DNA of 64,000 nucleotides from an uncultured Halobacteriovorax sp. (GCA_913061265.1 CAJXVS010000003.1:1-64000); one strand, 5' to 3'. Positions 52,369 through 61,998 are shown, counted from the stretch's first letter. The notes: a model not told the origin generated them from the sequence alone. Numbers and translations: made by a program.

Positions 52369-53202
52369 TTAAATTTCAGGTTTGCTAAAATGCTCAGCCA
52401 AAGTCATCGCAAGAGTAGGATTACTATACTTAAGTAACGCCATATTATTGGCCACTTTCATATAATGCTTATCCGACTTACTAAAGAAATATTGAGAAAC
52501 ATCACTATCTTTTAAAAAGATCGTATGACCCTTGCCACCAAACTTTCTTAAAATAAAGCTACTGTCTAGGAAGCAGATCTCTCTGATCATAAAGTTTCTA
52601 GCAATATAAATAAGAATACAGTGGTCGGCTAAATCAACGAGAGACTTTCTCATCTTCACACCCTTAGGCGAGGAGACGTCACTCCAGTGGACCTTAACTT
52701 CAATCCTTTTATCTTCAAGGTAGAAATCAAAGCCTCTTTGAGAAGAAGATTTTCTTTGCTCTAAACCAAAGATCGCTTTGCAATACCACTCACCGAGTTG
52801 AACGGGGAGGTTCTTGCCATTCATTAAAATCTGCTCTGTCCTTAGAATCTCGTAACACTTGTTTACGGTCTCAATCGCATCAAAGATTTCTTTGTTCTTT
52901 GGAAGATGAAGAATAGAGATTTTCTTAGAAAGAGTTCGGTTTAACTTGCGGCTAAACTGAGACTCAAACCATTTTGGAAAGTCTTCATATTCGAATAAGT
53001 CATAAGTGTCGTGAACTAAGCCTAAAGATAAGAGGTCCCTACTTTTTGTTAGACCTTCAATCTTCTTTGATAAGTACTTTAACGGTGCAAACTCGTCTGG
53101 GCTTTCACCCATCACATAGATTTCATCTTTGTCGTAATCTGTGCTGCCGTGAGTCTCCTTGTTAAAGTCCTTAATCTCACGATAAAGAACTTCGAGGTTC
53201 AT
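52369..53202 (-). CDS. Putative PD-(D/E)XK nuclease-like protein
   Basis: 277 residues. A motif SSSQRGFDFYLEDKRIEVKV (about 163-182) has the G-x-D-(x9)-E-x-K core of restriction-endonuclease-like folds, followed by a strand ILIYIARNFMIREICFLD. The surrounding sequence is unassigned and the rest is helical. No methyltransferase partner for a restriction system is next to it. Start ATG follows AGGATTAAC. Fold assignment rests on that one motif, so it is tentative. Confidence 0.6.
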   Translation of the reverse strand: MNLEVLYREIKDFNKETHGSTDYDKDEIYVMGESPDEFAPLKYLSKKIEGLTKSRDLLSLGLVHDTYDLFEYEDFPKWFESQFSRKLNRTLSKKISILHLPKNKEIFDAIETVNKCYEILRTEQILMNGKNLPVQLGEWYCKAIFGLEQRKSSSQRGFDFYLEDKRIEVKVHWSDVSSPKGVKMRKSLVDLADHCILIYIARNFMIREICFLDSSFILRKFGGKGHTIFLKDSDVSQYFFSKSDKHYMKVANNMALLKYSNPTLAMTLAEHFSKPEI

Positions 53203-53259
53203 GTTAATCCTAAATTTTAAGTTTAAATAATAGTCTTAATTATCTTAACACTAGAACCT

Positions 53260-54972
53260 CTAAACCTGAAAGCCAGATATATCTTCTTCGAACTCTAGAA
53301 CCGAAGAAACAATCCCGCCATGTTTAGTCAGGCAATGCTTACAGAAGACTTTAAAATCAGCCACTTTACTTTCATAAAATGCTTTATCTTCACCAGAGGC
53401 ATCTTTTAATTTCTCATGCGCCAAGTTAGCTGCCTCGAGTAAACGCCAAGCAACAATTAGGTGACCAGAATAGTTTAGAAAATCTGTAGCTGATTCAAGG
53501 ATAGTGTTCATCTTTTTCTCAGCAGCTAGTTTACCAAAGTGCTCCATCATTTTAGCGGCGTTACCGAGGTAACTTCCTAAATAAGTTAATTCATCTTGAA
53601 GGTTCTTTTGATCGGCGGCATTTATTGAAGCGCTGATCTTTGCGGCTACTTTTTTAAAGGTTTCACCTTTTTCGCGAAGGTTCTTTCTCATGACAAAGTC
53701 GATGGCCTGAATTCCATTGGTTCCTTCATAGATAGTTCCAATCTTTGTATCACGAGCAAATTGTTCAATTCCATACTCGCTACAAAAACCATAGCCACCA
53801 TGAACTTGAATCGCCTCTACTGAAACATTAAAACCTTCATCAGTACAAAACCCTTTGCAAATAGGAATTAAAAAAGCGATCTCTTTCGCCGCTTCTTCGT
53901 CCCCTTTATCTTCAGCATCAAAAAGATTTCCTGTATACAGGCAAAGAGATCTCATGCCTCTTGAGTAAGCTCTCATTCTAAGAAGCATTCTTTTTACATC
54001 TGGAAGGTTTACAATCTCAGTACCAAACTGAGAACGCTCTTTAGCGTATTGCTCTGTTAAGCTAGTCACAAGGTTGGCCTGCCCTTCACCTTGAAGTGCA
54101 CATAGTAATCTTGCTTCGTTCATCATGATGAACATATTGGCCATGCCTTCAAATTCTTTTCCAATCAATTGCCCCTTGCACTCTCCATTACCGCCGAAAG
54201 TTAACTCGCAAGTTGCACTAGCGTGGATCCCCATCTTCTCTTCAATCTTTGTACAGACAACATTATTAGGGCTTTGATCATCATTTAATTTAGGTACTGT
54301 AAAAAGAGAGATACCTTTTGTTCCCTCTGGAGCTCCTGGTGTTCTAGCTAGAACCAGGTGAACAATATTTTCGTATAGGTCATTATCGCCTGAGGAGATA
54401 AAGATCTTAACGCCTTTTATATTATAGGTTCCGTCATCATTAGGAGTTGCTGTAGAGACGCAGTTCCCTACATCAGAGCCCGCCCCTGATTCAGTGAGAC
54501 ACATGGTGCCCCCCCACTTTCCTTCCATTATAGGTGCTACGTACTTGGCTTTTTGCTCATCGCTACCAATCTTATTAATAACGTTTAATGCTCCGGCCGT
54601 TAATCCGTTGTACATTGAAAAGGCTACGTTTGATCCGATGCCGATAGACTTACAGGCAAACGTTACGGCCCAAGGAACCATCATTCCGCCAATGTCTTCT
54701 GGGTAACCTAAAGCAAACCATCCATTCTCATAGAATGCTTGGTTAGCAGCGTGAAATTCTTCTGGAACAGTTACGGCGCCATCTTTTAACTGAACACCTT
54801 TTTCATCTCCAACTATTCGAGTAGGAAAGATTTCTTGACCCGTAAAGTAGTCAAACTGACTTACAATCTCTTTTAAGTCTTGTTCACCGAATTCATTGCC
54901 GGATTCATGAACCTTTAAAAGTTCAAAAAGATTGAAGTTAATATCTCTTAAATCAGTTTTATACTGAGCCAT
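53260..54972 (-). CDS. Acyl-CoA dehydrogenase (DmdC/long type)
   Basis: 570 residues, the long acyl-CoA dehydrogenase form with the N-terminal MAQYKTDLRDINFNLFELL region and a C-terminal helical domain. FAD/substrate motifs MCLTESGAGSDVG, KIFISSGDND and the YEGTNGIQAIDFVMRK region (catalytic-base area) are intact. Members oxidise acyl-CoA or 3-methylmercaptopropionyl-CoA; the substrate here is open. Monocistronic, with a terminator at 55066-55095 upstream belonging to the next gene. Confidence 0.92.
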   Translation of the reverse strand: MAQYKTDLRDINFNLFELLKVHESGNEFGEQDLKEIVSQFDYFTGQEIFPTRIVGDEKGVQLKDGAVTVPEEFHAANQAFYENGWFALGYPEDIGGMMVPWAVTFACKSIGIGSNVAFSMYNGLTAGALNVINKIGSDEQKAKYVAPIMEGKWGGTMCLTESGAGSDVGNCVSTATPNDDGTYNIKGVKIFISSGDNDLYENIVHLVLARTPGAPEGTKGISLFTVPKLNDDQSPNNVVCTKIEEKMGIHASATCELTFGGNGECKGQLIGKEFEGMANMFIMMNEARLLCALQGEGQANLVTSLTEQYAKERSQFGTEIVNLPDVKRMLLRMRAYSRGMRSLCLYTGNLFDAEDKGDEEAAKEIAFLIPICKGFCTDEGFNVSVEAIQVHGGYGFCSEYGIEQFARDTKIGTIYEGTNGIQAIDFVMRKNLREKGETFKKVAAKISASINAADQKNLQDELTYLGSYLGNAAKMMEHFGKLAAEKKMNTILESATDFLNYSGHLIVAWRLLEAANLAHEKLKDASGEDKAFYESKVADFKVFCKHCLTKHGGIVSSVLEFEEDISGFQV

Positions 54973-55065
54973 ACTGTTCTCCTCAAGTACTTATCTATAA
55001 TCAATTTAATTATATCTTACTTGAGGTCAGGAGCTAGTTGATATGTGTCAGGAATTTTACGCAAA

Positions 55066-55095
55066 AAAAAGGCAGCTTTTATAAGCTGCCTTTTT
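55066..55095 (-). terminator. Intrinsic terminator downstream of the 55117 lipoprotein gene
   Basis: Arms AAAAAGGCAGCTT / AAGCTGCCTTTTT with loop TTAT, about 20 bases past the stop at 55117. On the minus strand the run continues TTTTTTTT. It separates the lipoprotein from the acyl-CoA dehydrogenase gene. Confidence 0.9.
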
Positions 55096-55116
55096 CTTTC
55101 GTCTATCTTTTTATTC

Positions 55117-55704
55117 TTAGAAACCTACGTGTGAACTTTGTCTATAAGTGATGTCACCGTTAGCGTACTCAATCTGAGTTGGGTTAGCACCAATTGTCTG
55201 ATTGAAGTCGATATAAATAACATCTCCAGCAGAAGTAAGGGCCTTATAAACATTTGGGGCAACTTGCATAATTTGTCCGCTGCTTACAGCTACAACTAAA
55301 TTATTTAAAATTTCTGAAAAACCTGAACCGTAAGGGTTTCCACTTACTGCTCCTGAGTTTGAAGAAACAACATTATAAGTACTGCTTTGATTAAAGTTTG
55401 AAGTGTTCCAATCAAAGATCCACCAGCTTGAAGTATCATAATCAACCGTACCGGTTACAAACTTATGAGTTTCAGTTGGATTAGTTTGTGTTTTAAATTC
55501 ACCTTGGCCTATCTTTTGAGCCAATTGAGCTGCATTAGCTACGGATCCATTTTGACCGTTGTAACCACTACCATTGTTATAACAAACACCGTTATTACAA
55601 AATTGGTTAGCGACTGCATTCTCGTCTGTCTTGTTCTTCTTGCTTCCACATGCACTAAAACCGACGAGGGCCAATGCTAGTAAAAGAGTTGATAGTTTTT
55701 TCAT
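55117..55704 (-). CDS. Hypothetical lipoprotein
   Basis: 195 residues with signal ALALVGFSAC and a lipobox cysteine at 19. After it a short Lys/Asn region, an Asn/Gly/Tyr-rich stretch (GVCYNNGSGYNGQNGS), then a beta-rich domain. No family recognised. Start ATG has AGGAGGAAAGGAA upstream. It has its own terminator (55066-55095). Confidence 0.78.
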   Translation of the reverse strand: MKKLSTLLLALALVGFSACGSKKNKTDENAVANQFCNNGVCYNNGSGYNGQNGSVANAAQLAQKIGQGEFKTQTNPTETHKFVTGTVDYDTSSWWIFDWNTSNFNQSSTYNVVSSNSGAVSGNPYGSGFSEILNNLVVAVSSGQIMQVAPNVYKALTSAGDVIYIDFNQTIGANPTQIEYANGDITYRQSSHVGF

Positions 55705-56069
55705 TTCCTTTCCTCCTGTCCAAAGACTTCTGTCTTAAAGATCTATTGATTCATTTTTAATTCAATTAATATGTATTTATATTTGCAATGGTCGTGCCAT
55801 GATTCTGGATGTGGTTTCAAAGGGTTGCCTAAGGCGCCTTTGTCCTTTATCTAAGGGTTGATCAAAGTTTAGACAGTTCAGAAAAAGCGGTGAACTCTTA
55901 CAGGCTCGAGATTTCAACTAGTTAGACTGCAAACAAGGCCTTGGCGCTGACCTTAAAGCAAAAGAATGGGGTTAAAAACTAGCTTTTCGTCCAGTTTTTG
56001 ATCAGTTAAACCTTAGGCCATGTCACAATTGTACAAAGAAGTTATAAGTAAGTTTGCAGGAGAATCAAG
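55705..56069. other. Non-coding gap between divergent lipoprotein and gpmI
   Basis: 365 bases without a gene. It must contain both promoters. A TATAAG box at 56043-56048 lies close to the gpmI start (an ATGTCA sits 17 bases before it). A 10-bp palindrome AAGGCGCCTT occurs at 55831-55840. Nothing else stands out. Confidence 0.4.
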
Positions 56070-57605
56070 ATGAAGCAATCAATCAAGGGCATAAGTAAGA
56101 AGGTCCTTCTCGTTATCCTCGATGGTTATGGAGTTAATTCTAATACTGAAAAGAACGCTATTAAGGACGCCAAGAAACCTGAGCTTGATGACCTCTTTGA
56201 AAACTATCCCTTTACCACAATTGAAGCTGGCGGAGAAAAGGTTGGTCTTCCAAAAGGTGTCGTCGGAAATTCTGAAGTCGGCCATATGAACTTAGGAGCT
56301 GGTAGGTCCGTCAGGCAAGACTTAGTCAGGATCAATGAGTCCATAGATAATGATTCTTATCAAGATCTTCCCCTTCTTAGTGAACTGAAAGAAAAGGCAA
56401 AGCAAAAAACCAAACGCATTCACCTTTTGGCCCTTCTCTCTGATGGCGGGGTCCACTCTCATATTAATCATATCAAGAAAACCATTGAGTGCCTTAGTAT
56501 GGATAAAGACCTCGAAATCTTTTTCCACGCCTTTATGGATGGAAGAGATACTCAAAAGAATGTGGGCCACAAATATATAGACGAGTTAAATAAGGTTGAA
56601 GGGGCTACCTTCGCTTCCATGCAGGGCCGTTCTATCGGAATGGATAGAGACCGCAGATGGGAGAAAATTAAAACCGCTATGGATTGCTTTGAAGGAAGAG
56701 GGCATATTTCATCCCTTACTCCTGAAGAATATATTCAAGAGCAGTATAAAAAAGACGTCTTCGATGAATTTATTGAGCCTGCTCTTTTTAACAAAGAAGC
56801 AGCTATTCAAGATGATGACTGTATCTTCTTTTTAAACTTTAGACCAGATAGGGCCTCACAACTCTCTCTTGCTTATACGGATCCTAACTTTAATTCTTTT
56901 AAGAGAGAAGTTACTCCCGGATACTTTCTTTGCATGACTCCTTATATTCCAGATGAAGTAAAGCTACCTATTCTCTTTGATAAGGAAAAACTCAAGGGTA
57001 CCCTAGGAGAATTCTTCAGTTCAAAAGGAATTAAACAGTTAAAGATCGCCGAGACTGAAAAGTATGCTCATGTTACTTTCTTTTTTAATGGTGGAGAGAA
57101 GACTCCTTTTGAAGGAGAGGATCACTTCCTTATTCCTTCACCTAAAGAAGTCGCAACTTATGATGAGAAACCAGAGATGTCTGCTCACTTAGTGACGGAT
57201 AAACTAGTCGAGACTCTTCAGAGTGAGAAGTATGACTTCACCCTCGTCAATTTTGCCAATTCAGATATGGTAGGTCATACCGGAAACTACGAGGCAGCTG
57301 TAAAGGCTATTGAAGTCCTAGATCTTTGTGTTGGTAGACTCAAAAAGGTTTGCGCTGAAAAGAGTGTTCTCATGCTTCTTTGCGCGGATCATGGAAATAG
57401 TGATCAGATGACCTATGAAGACGGCTCCCCTCATACAAGCCATACAGGAGCTCCGGTTCCTTTTTCTGCTTTTCATCCCCTATTAAAAAATGAAAAAATA
57501 GGAACCCATAATGATAAGGCCCTTATGGACGTGGCCACTACAATTCTTCACGGTATGGGAATTGAAAAGCCAAAACAATTCACTGGCGAAACAATATTTG
57601 AATAA
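56070..57605 (+). CDS. gpmI: 2,3-bisphosphoglycerate-independent phosphoglycerate mutase
   Basis: 511 residues, full length. Metal/phosphoserine site in VVGNSEVGHMNLGAGR, HAFMDGRDT and substrate loop SMQGRSIGMDRDRRWEKI, FRPDRASQL, and the second metal cluster DMVGHTGNYEAA and CADHGNSDQMTYEDG. It interconverts 3- and 2-phosphoglycerate in the cytoplasm. Start ATG follows AGGAGAATCAAG. It is followed by pfkA after 16 bases, giving a glycolysis operon. Confidence 0.96.
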   Translation: MKQSIKGISKKVLLVILDGYGVNSNTEKNAIKDAKKPELDDLFENYPFTTIEAGGEKVGLPKGVVGNSEVGHMNLGAGRSVRQDLVRINESIDNDSYQDLPLLSELKEKAKQKTKRIHLLALLSDGGVHSHINHIKKTIECLSMDKDLEIFFHAFMDGRDTQKNVGHKYIDELNKVEGATFASMQGRSIGMDRDRRWEKIKTAMDCFEGRGHISSLTPEEYIQEQYKKDVFDEFIEPALFNKEAAIQDDDCIFFLNFRPDRASQLSLAYTDPNFNSFKREVTPGYFLCMTPYIPDEVKLPILFDKEKLKGTLGEFFSSKGIKQLKIAETEKYAHVTFFFNGGEKTPFEGEDHFLIPSPKEVATYDEKPEMSAHLVTDKLVETLQSEKYDFTLVNFANSDMVGHTGNYEAAVKAIEVLDLCVGRLKKVCAEKSVLMLLCADHGNSDQMTYEDGSPHTSHTGAPVPFSAFHPLLKNEKIGTHNDKALMDVATTILHGMGIEKPKQFTGETIFE

Positions 57606-57621
57606 GAAAGGAATAATATAA

Positions 57622-58608
57622 ATGGAAAAGAATAAGAAGATAAAATCAATAGCAGTCCTTTGTAGCGGTGGAGATTCACCGGGAATGAACTGTGCAATAC
57701 GCTCTGTCGTAAGAACTGCGATTTCAGAGGGACTAGAAGTTTATGGGATTAAACGCGGCTATTCAGGACTCCTTGAAGGGGCTATCGAAAAGATGGACGC
57801 TTCATCTGTCGGAAATATCATGCAAAGAGGGGGAACTATTCTACAGACCTCTCGATGCAAAGAGTTTCATGATGCTGGAACGAGAAAAGAAGCTGCCAAT
57901 ATCCTAAGAAGAAAGAAGATTGATGCCCTCGTCGTCATCGGTGGCAATGGTTCTTATAATGGAGCTTTCGCCCTTCATAGCGAACAGGATATTCCTGTTA
58001 TTGGGATTCCTGGAACTATTGATAATGATATTGCTGGAACTGACTACACTATTGGTTTTGATACGGCCGTTCAAACAGCTGTAGAAGCAGTAGATAAGAT
58101 CAGAGACACCGCCCACTCACACGCCAGAACTTTTATCGTGGAAGTTATGGGAAGAAAGTCTCCCGCAATTGCTCTTCATGTTGGGGTTTGCACAGGCGCT
58201 GAGAATGTAGTTTTTCCAAATAAAGAAGTTGATTACGATGAGATCATCTCCGATATAAAAAGAGGCGCTAAACGAGGAAAGAACTCTTCAATCGTTGTTG
58301 TAGCTGAAGGTGAAGTCCCCGGACTTGCTTACAAGATTCAAGAGAATCTTTTTGATAAACATAAATTAAAATCACATGTCTGCATTTTGGGTCATATCCA
58401 AAGAGGCGGACGTCCTTCACCCATTGATCGCTTTATTTCAAGCCGAATGGGTTACGAAGCTGTGAAAGGTTTAATAGCAGGAAACTATTCCAGTGCAGCC
58501 GCTTATGTTAAAGGCGAAGTTGAATTAGTTCCTTTAAAGGATTGCTTAGGTAAGAAAGCTGAGCAAAGGCCTCAAGCCTACGAACTTGTTAAGACGCTTT
58601 CAATTTAG
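57622..58608 (+). CDS. pfkA: 6-phosphofructokinase
   Basis: 328 residues. CSGGDSPGMNCAIRSVVRTA, catalytic GTIDNDIAGTDYTIGFDTA, and ILGHIQRGGRPSPIDRF are PFK-A motifs. In the ATP loop the usual GGDGS is GGNGS (VVIGGNGSYNGA): the metal-binding Asp is Asn. The glycine after it is typical of ATP-using rather than pyrophosphate-using enzymes. It phosphorylates fructose-6-phosphate. Overlaps the convergent gene by 20 bases. Confidence 0.93.
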   Translation: MEKNKKIKSIAVLCSGGDSPGMNCAIRSVVRTAISEGLEVYGIKRGYSGLLEGAIEKMDASSVGNIMQRGGTILQTSRCKEFHDAGTRKEAANILRRKKIDALVVIGGNGSYNGAFALHSEQDIPVIGIPGTIDNDIAGTDYTIGFDTAVQTAVEAVDKIRDTAHSHARTFIVEVMGRKSPAIALHVGVCTGAENVVFPNKEVDYDEIISDIKRGAKRGKNSSIVVVAEGEVPGLAYKIQENLFDKHKLKSHVCILGHIQRGGRPSPIDRFISSRMGYEAVKGLIAGNYSSAAAYVKGEVELVPLKDCLGKKAEQRPQAYELVKTLSI

Positions 58609-59131
58609 AGAGCTGATAATTTAGCCCCACGGCCCCGGCACTATTTAAAAGCTCTTCAAGAGGAATTAAATAACTGCATTCAGGGATACTAACAAAGCTT
58701 GGGGCTAAGATCTTTGACTCTGACTCTCCACTAGAAATATAAGAATTAAGCTCGGGACAAATGATGGTTCCGTTAACTTGAATCTTACCAATGGCGATAC
58801 AATCATCTAGGTTCTCAAGCCCTAGCCTTCCTGATAAAGTCCAAAAGAGAATAAGAATCGGAAGCTCTAGCCAACGGCAACTCTCAAAAGACTTCTCTTT
58901 CTTAAGCTCAATTGGAAGATCAATACAGAGAACATATCGCTTGAGAGGTATCTTGATACCAAATTGTCTTGATAAGAAGATAAGCTTCTCCTTGATAGAC
59001 CGACCTAAAGGGCCAAGGCCTACAATCTCAACTCCGGGCATGCCTTTTGAGCAATAGCCAAAGATCTCAAGCTCCCCCAATTTATCATGCCCAGGGTATA
59101 AGGCCTTTAATCGATAAACACCATTTTGCAT
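58589..59131 (-). CDS. Stand-alone ComM/YifB N-terminal (ChlI-type) domain
   Basis: 180 residues, only the first domain of the magnesium-chelatase-like ComM/YifB proteins: LGELEIFGYCSKGMPGVEIV, then GRSIKEKLIFLSRQFGIKIP and CIDLPIELKKEKSFESCRW, LPILILFWTLSG and GKIQVNGTIICPEL. ComM normally continues with an AAA+ ATPase; here nothing follows. I see no ATPase nearby. The protein could be a decayed remnant or an adaptor. Ribosome site AGAGAGGAGAAT is good, so it is likely translated. Confidence 0.7.
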   Translation of the reverse strand: MQNGVYRLKALYPGHDKLGELEIFGYCSKGMPGVEIVGLGPLGRSIKEKLIFLSRQFGIKIPLKRYVLCIDLPIELKKEKSFESCRWLELPILILFWTLSGRLGLENLDDCIAIGKIQVNGTIICPELNSYISSGESESKILAPSFVSIPECSYLIPLEELLNSAGAVGLNYQLSKLKAS

Positions 59132-59220
59132 ATTCTCTCCTCTCTTGATCTTATTTCAAAAGAAGGGATTGATGATCCTGTTTAAGCCTGTGAATTTTAT
59201 CTTGGGGATTAAATATTGAG

Positions 59221-59730
59221 TTACTTATTGATTTCTAATTTTAAGTTTTGCATGGTTTCATTCTCATCTTCTTTAACTGAATAAAAACAATTAAGAGCAC
59301 GGCCTTTTGAGAATTTTGTTAAGGTAGACCTAAAGACTTCTAGTCTGATCGCAAATATCTTACCGAGTTTTTCACATCCCTCTTTAGGTTTCTTACAATA
59401 AGGAAGATCCCTTTTATCGCAAGCAACCTTTAAGACGACGTTCTTCCCTCTCTCACAAATAACCTGATTTGAAGTACCATCAATATAACCTCTCGTTAGG
59501 GTTGGGTCTTTGGGAAATTTCTTTTCACAGAAGCTCGTCACTTTTTCATATTTTCCCATGCAATCAAGATGTGAACGGTCTTTTTTATCAACGAGTAAGA
59601 GGTCTGTATGCCCAAGGAGCTGACAAGCTTCTTTCATGGAGTAGATTTCGATTCTTTTTAAGGTAACAGAGTGGTCAATGACTTTTGACCACCCGGGGAA
59701 GGAAAGAATTAAAAGAAAGAGAACTTTCAT
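59221..59730 (-). CDS. Secreted hypothetical protein
   Basis: 169 residues. Signal peptide KVLFLLILSFPGWS. Mature part basic, with eight cysteines (for example KEACQLLGH, LDCMGKYEKV, FCEKKFPKD, CDKRDLPYCKKPKEGCEK), so probably disulfide-stabilised in the periplasm. ATG overlaps the gdhA stop (TAATGA), so the two are coupled. No family recognised. Confidence 0.72.
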   Translation of the reverse strand: MKVLFLLILSFPGWSKVIDHSVTLKRIEIYSMKEACQLLGHTDLLLVDKKDRSHLDCMGKYEKVTSFCEKKFPKDPTLTRGYIDGTSNQVICERGKNVVLKVACDKRDLPYCKKPKEGCEKLGKIFAIRLEVFRSTLTKFSKGRALNCFYSVKEDENETMQNLKLEINK

Positions 59731-60989
59731 TAAGCCGGGAAAAGACCTCTAAGTCTCATCGCCTTCTCTAGTCTTTTAAGAGCTCCAATCATAGCCGCTT
59801 TTTTCATATCGACTTTATAATGATCAGCTGCTTCGCAAACGACTTCAAAAGATTCTTCTAAGATATCGTGCAGTGTTTTATTGATACGATCAAGATCCCA
59901 AAAGAAGTTCTGTAAACCTTGAACCCATTCAAAATAAGAAACAATCACACCACCAGCGTTACAAAGAATATCGGGGATTATAAAAGCCCCTTGCTTTGTT
60001 AAGTGCTCAATAGCATCAATTGTTAAAGGACCATTGGCACCTTCAGCGATGATCTTAGCTTTAACTGTATGACAATTGTCTTTAGTCACAACTCCATCAA
60101 TAGCTGCTGGTATAAGGATATCAATATCAAGGGCCAAAAGTTCATCATTAGAGATCATCTTGTGATCGCCTTTCATGTCCTTAAGGTAGTTTCTATTCTT
60201 TACCCATTCAACACAGGCTTCTACATCTAATCCATCTTTATTATAAATAGCGCCAGAGACATCACTAATAGCAACGATCAAAGCGCCCTGCTCTCCAAGG
60301 TCTTCAGCAGCTGGAGCACCAACTTTCCCAAAACCATGAATGGCAACAGTTGAACCTTTAACAGTTCTTCCTAATTTCTTACAAGCAAAGTTCACACAGT
60401 AAGCTACACCTTTTCCGGTGGCTTCTGCTCTTCCTAAAGATCCACCAATACCGATTGGTTTACCAGTTACAACACCTGGAACTGTATAACCTTTGATCTG
60501 AGAATAAGTATCCATAAACCAGGCCATAGTCTGACCGTCAGTTCCAATGTCTGGAGCTGGGATATCAATATTTGGACCGATAATCATATTAATTTCTGTA
60601 GCGTAACGACGAGTTAAAGCCTGAAGTTCTTGTCGTGAGAGTTCATTAGGATCAACTTGAATCCCACCTTTGGCACCGCCAAGAGGAAGACCAACAAGAG
60701 CACACTTAAAAGTCATAAGCATTGCAAGAGCAGCCGTTTCAGAAAGATCCACTTTAGGATGATAACGAATACCACCTTTTCCTGGACCAATAGTCATATT
60801 ATGTTGAACTCGGTAACCCATAAAAGTTTTAACAGTTCCGTCATCTAACCTGATGGGAACAGCAACTTGTAAGGCACGCTTTGGGTACTTAAGACGGTCA
60901 AGAATGTTTGGATCTAGATCCATTGTTGCAGCAGCAATTTCTAATTGCTCAAACGCATCCTTGAATAGAGGACTTTCAAATAAACTCAT
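59730..60989 (-). CDS. gdhA: Glutamate dehydrogenase
   Basis: 419 residues. MTIGPGKGGIRYHPKVDL, the catalytic lysine in LPLGGAKGGIQVDP, PAPDIGTDGQTMAWF and the Rossmann loop AIHGFGKVGAPAAEDL are standard for the NAD-type hexameric enzyme. It deaminates glutamate to 2-oxoglutarate, a key step for growth on amino acids. Coupled at its stop to the secreted protein. Confidence 0.95.
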   Translation of the reverse strand: MSLFESPLFKDAFEQLEIAAATMDLDPNILDRLKYPKRALQVAVPIRLDDGTVKTFMGYRVQHNMTIGPGKGGIRYHPKVDLSETAALAMLMTFKCALVGLPLGGAKGGIQVDPNELSRQELQALTRRYATEINMIIGPNIDIPAPDIGTDGQTMAWFMDTYSQIKGYTVPGVVTGKPIGIGGSLGRAEATGKGVAYCVNFACKKLGRTVKGSTVAIHGFGKVGAPAAEDLGEQGALIVAISDVSGAIYNKDGLDVEACVEWVKNRNYLKDMKGDHKMISNDELLALDIDILIPAAIDGVVTKDNCHTVKAKIIAEGANGPLTIDAIEHLTKQGAFIIPDILCNAGGVIVSYFEWVQGLQNFFWDLDRINKTLHDILEESFEVVCEAADHYKVDMKKAAMIGALKRLEKAMRLRGLFPA

Positions 60990-61068
60990 AGGAATCTTCC
61001 TTTAAAACGCTTGTATAGATTAAGAGCAATCTATCGTGGTTTTACAAAAATTCCAATAGTTAAAATGA

Positions 61069-61998
61069 CTAGAAAGCGGTGTTAAACATCACTTCCATGA
61101 CTTGGTTAGACTCGTTGCCCAAAATCATTTCCTTCTCAGCTTGTGAAGAAGAAACACGGCCAATAAGGTTTTTATAAAGTGGCTTTTGAAGACTAGCGGT
61201 CCAAGTCTCATTTGATACTTGGTAATCGATAGAGGCTTGAACATTTAACTCTTTAAAAGTCTTGGCGACATTGATCTTTAGGTTATCTTCATCGGCTCTG
61301 TAATTAGCCGTAGTATTGACGCCTAGCTCTTTAAATTCTTTACTGGCATCAAGGTTTACTTCACCCTTTAGATTAGCTGTCGTTGAGTATTGAACATATG
61401 GGTTCTTAACTTCCATAACGGCCTTTCCTTGAAGGATTCTGGCCTTAAACTTTAATTTAATATTTTCACTTACAGATGCTTCTGCATTAGGCTTCAAAGC
61501 CTTTTGGGCTTGTCCAACAGAGTGTAAGGCTGAACCTTCCTCTGCGTTTCTGACTTCACCAGAGAGTCTTTTATCAGCGTACTTTAAGATCATCTTCTGC
61601 AAGTAAGCCTTCTTTTGATCAACTGAATCAACATCATAGACCCCAGTACTCTCTAAGTTCCAAGTCCTGGCGTACTCTTGAGTATTTTGCCAATCCGTTA
61701 GGTCTTTACGAACACCGGCCAAAACTCCAGCATCATCTTCTATAAGGATTTGCTCAGTCCAGCTCTTGCTATCTATTGGAAGAGGTTGAATTTGATCATC
61801 AGGAACAAAATTTGAAGGTCCTCTTCCTCTTACCTTTACGGAAGGGTTAAGCATTTGAAGCATGATGGTATTTTCCATATCATCTTCAGGAAATGGTCCA
61901 GCAAAGGCGAAAGTGGCGATGATTGATGAAAGACAGAACACCGACAGGTGTCCAAACTTTAAACAGTTAATTAGAGACTCTTTCGTTTTTACAAACAT
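61069..61998 (-). CDS. Exported protein, possibly outer-membrane-associated
   Basis: 309 residues with a signal peptide (LSVFCLSSIIATFAFA). The first half is helical and charged; the second half (about 165-309) alternates hydrophobic and polar residues (SENIKLKFKARILQGKAVME; LKGEVNLDASKEFKELGV; LNVQASIDYQVSNETWTASL) in repeat-like strands and ends VMFNTAF with a terminal Phe, as in outer-membrane barrels. I do not know the family. Single gene. Confidence 0.75.
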   Translation of the reverse strand: MFVKTKESLINCLKFGHLSVFCLSSIIATFAFAGPFPEDDMENTIMLQMLNPSVKVRGRGPSNFVPDDQIQPLPIDSKSWTEQILIEDDAGVLAGVRKDLTDWQNTQEYARTWNLESTGVYDVDSVDQKKAYLQKMILKYADKRLSGEVRNAEEGSALHSVGQAQKALKPNAEASVSENIKLKFKARILQGKAVMEVKNPYVQYSTTANLKGEVNLDASKEFKELGVNTTANYRADEDNLKINVAKTFKELNVQASIDYQVSNETWTASLQKPLYKNLIGRVSSSQAEKEMILGNESNQVMEVMFNTAF

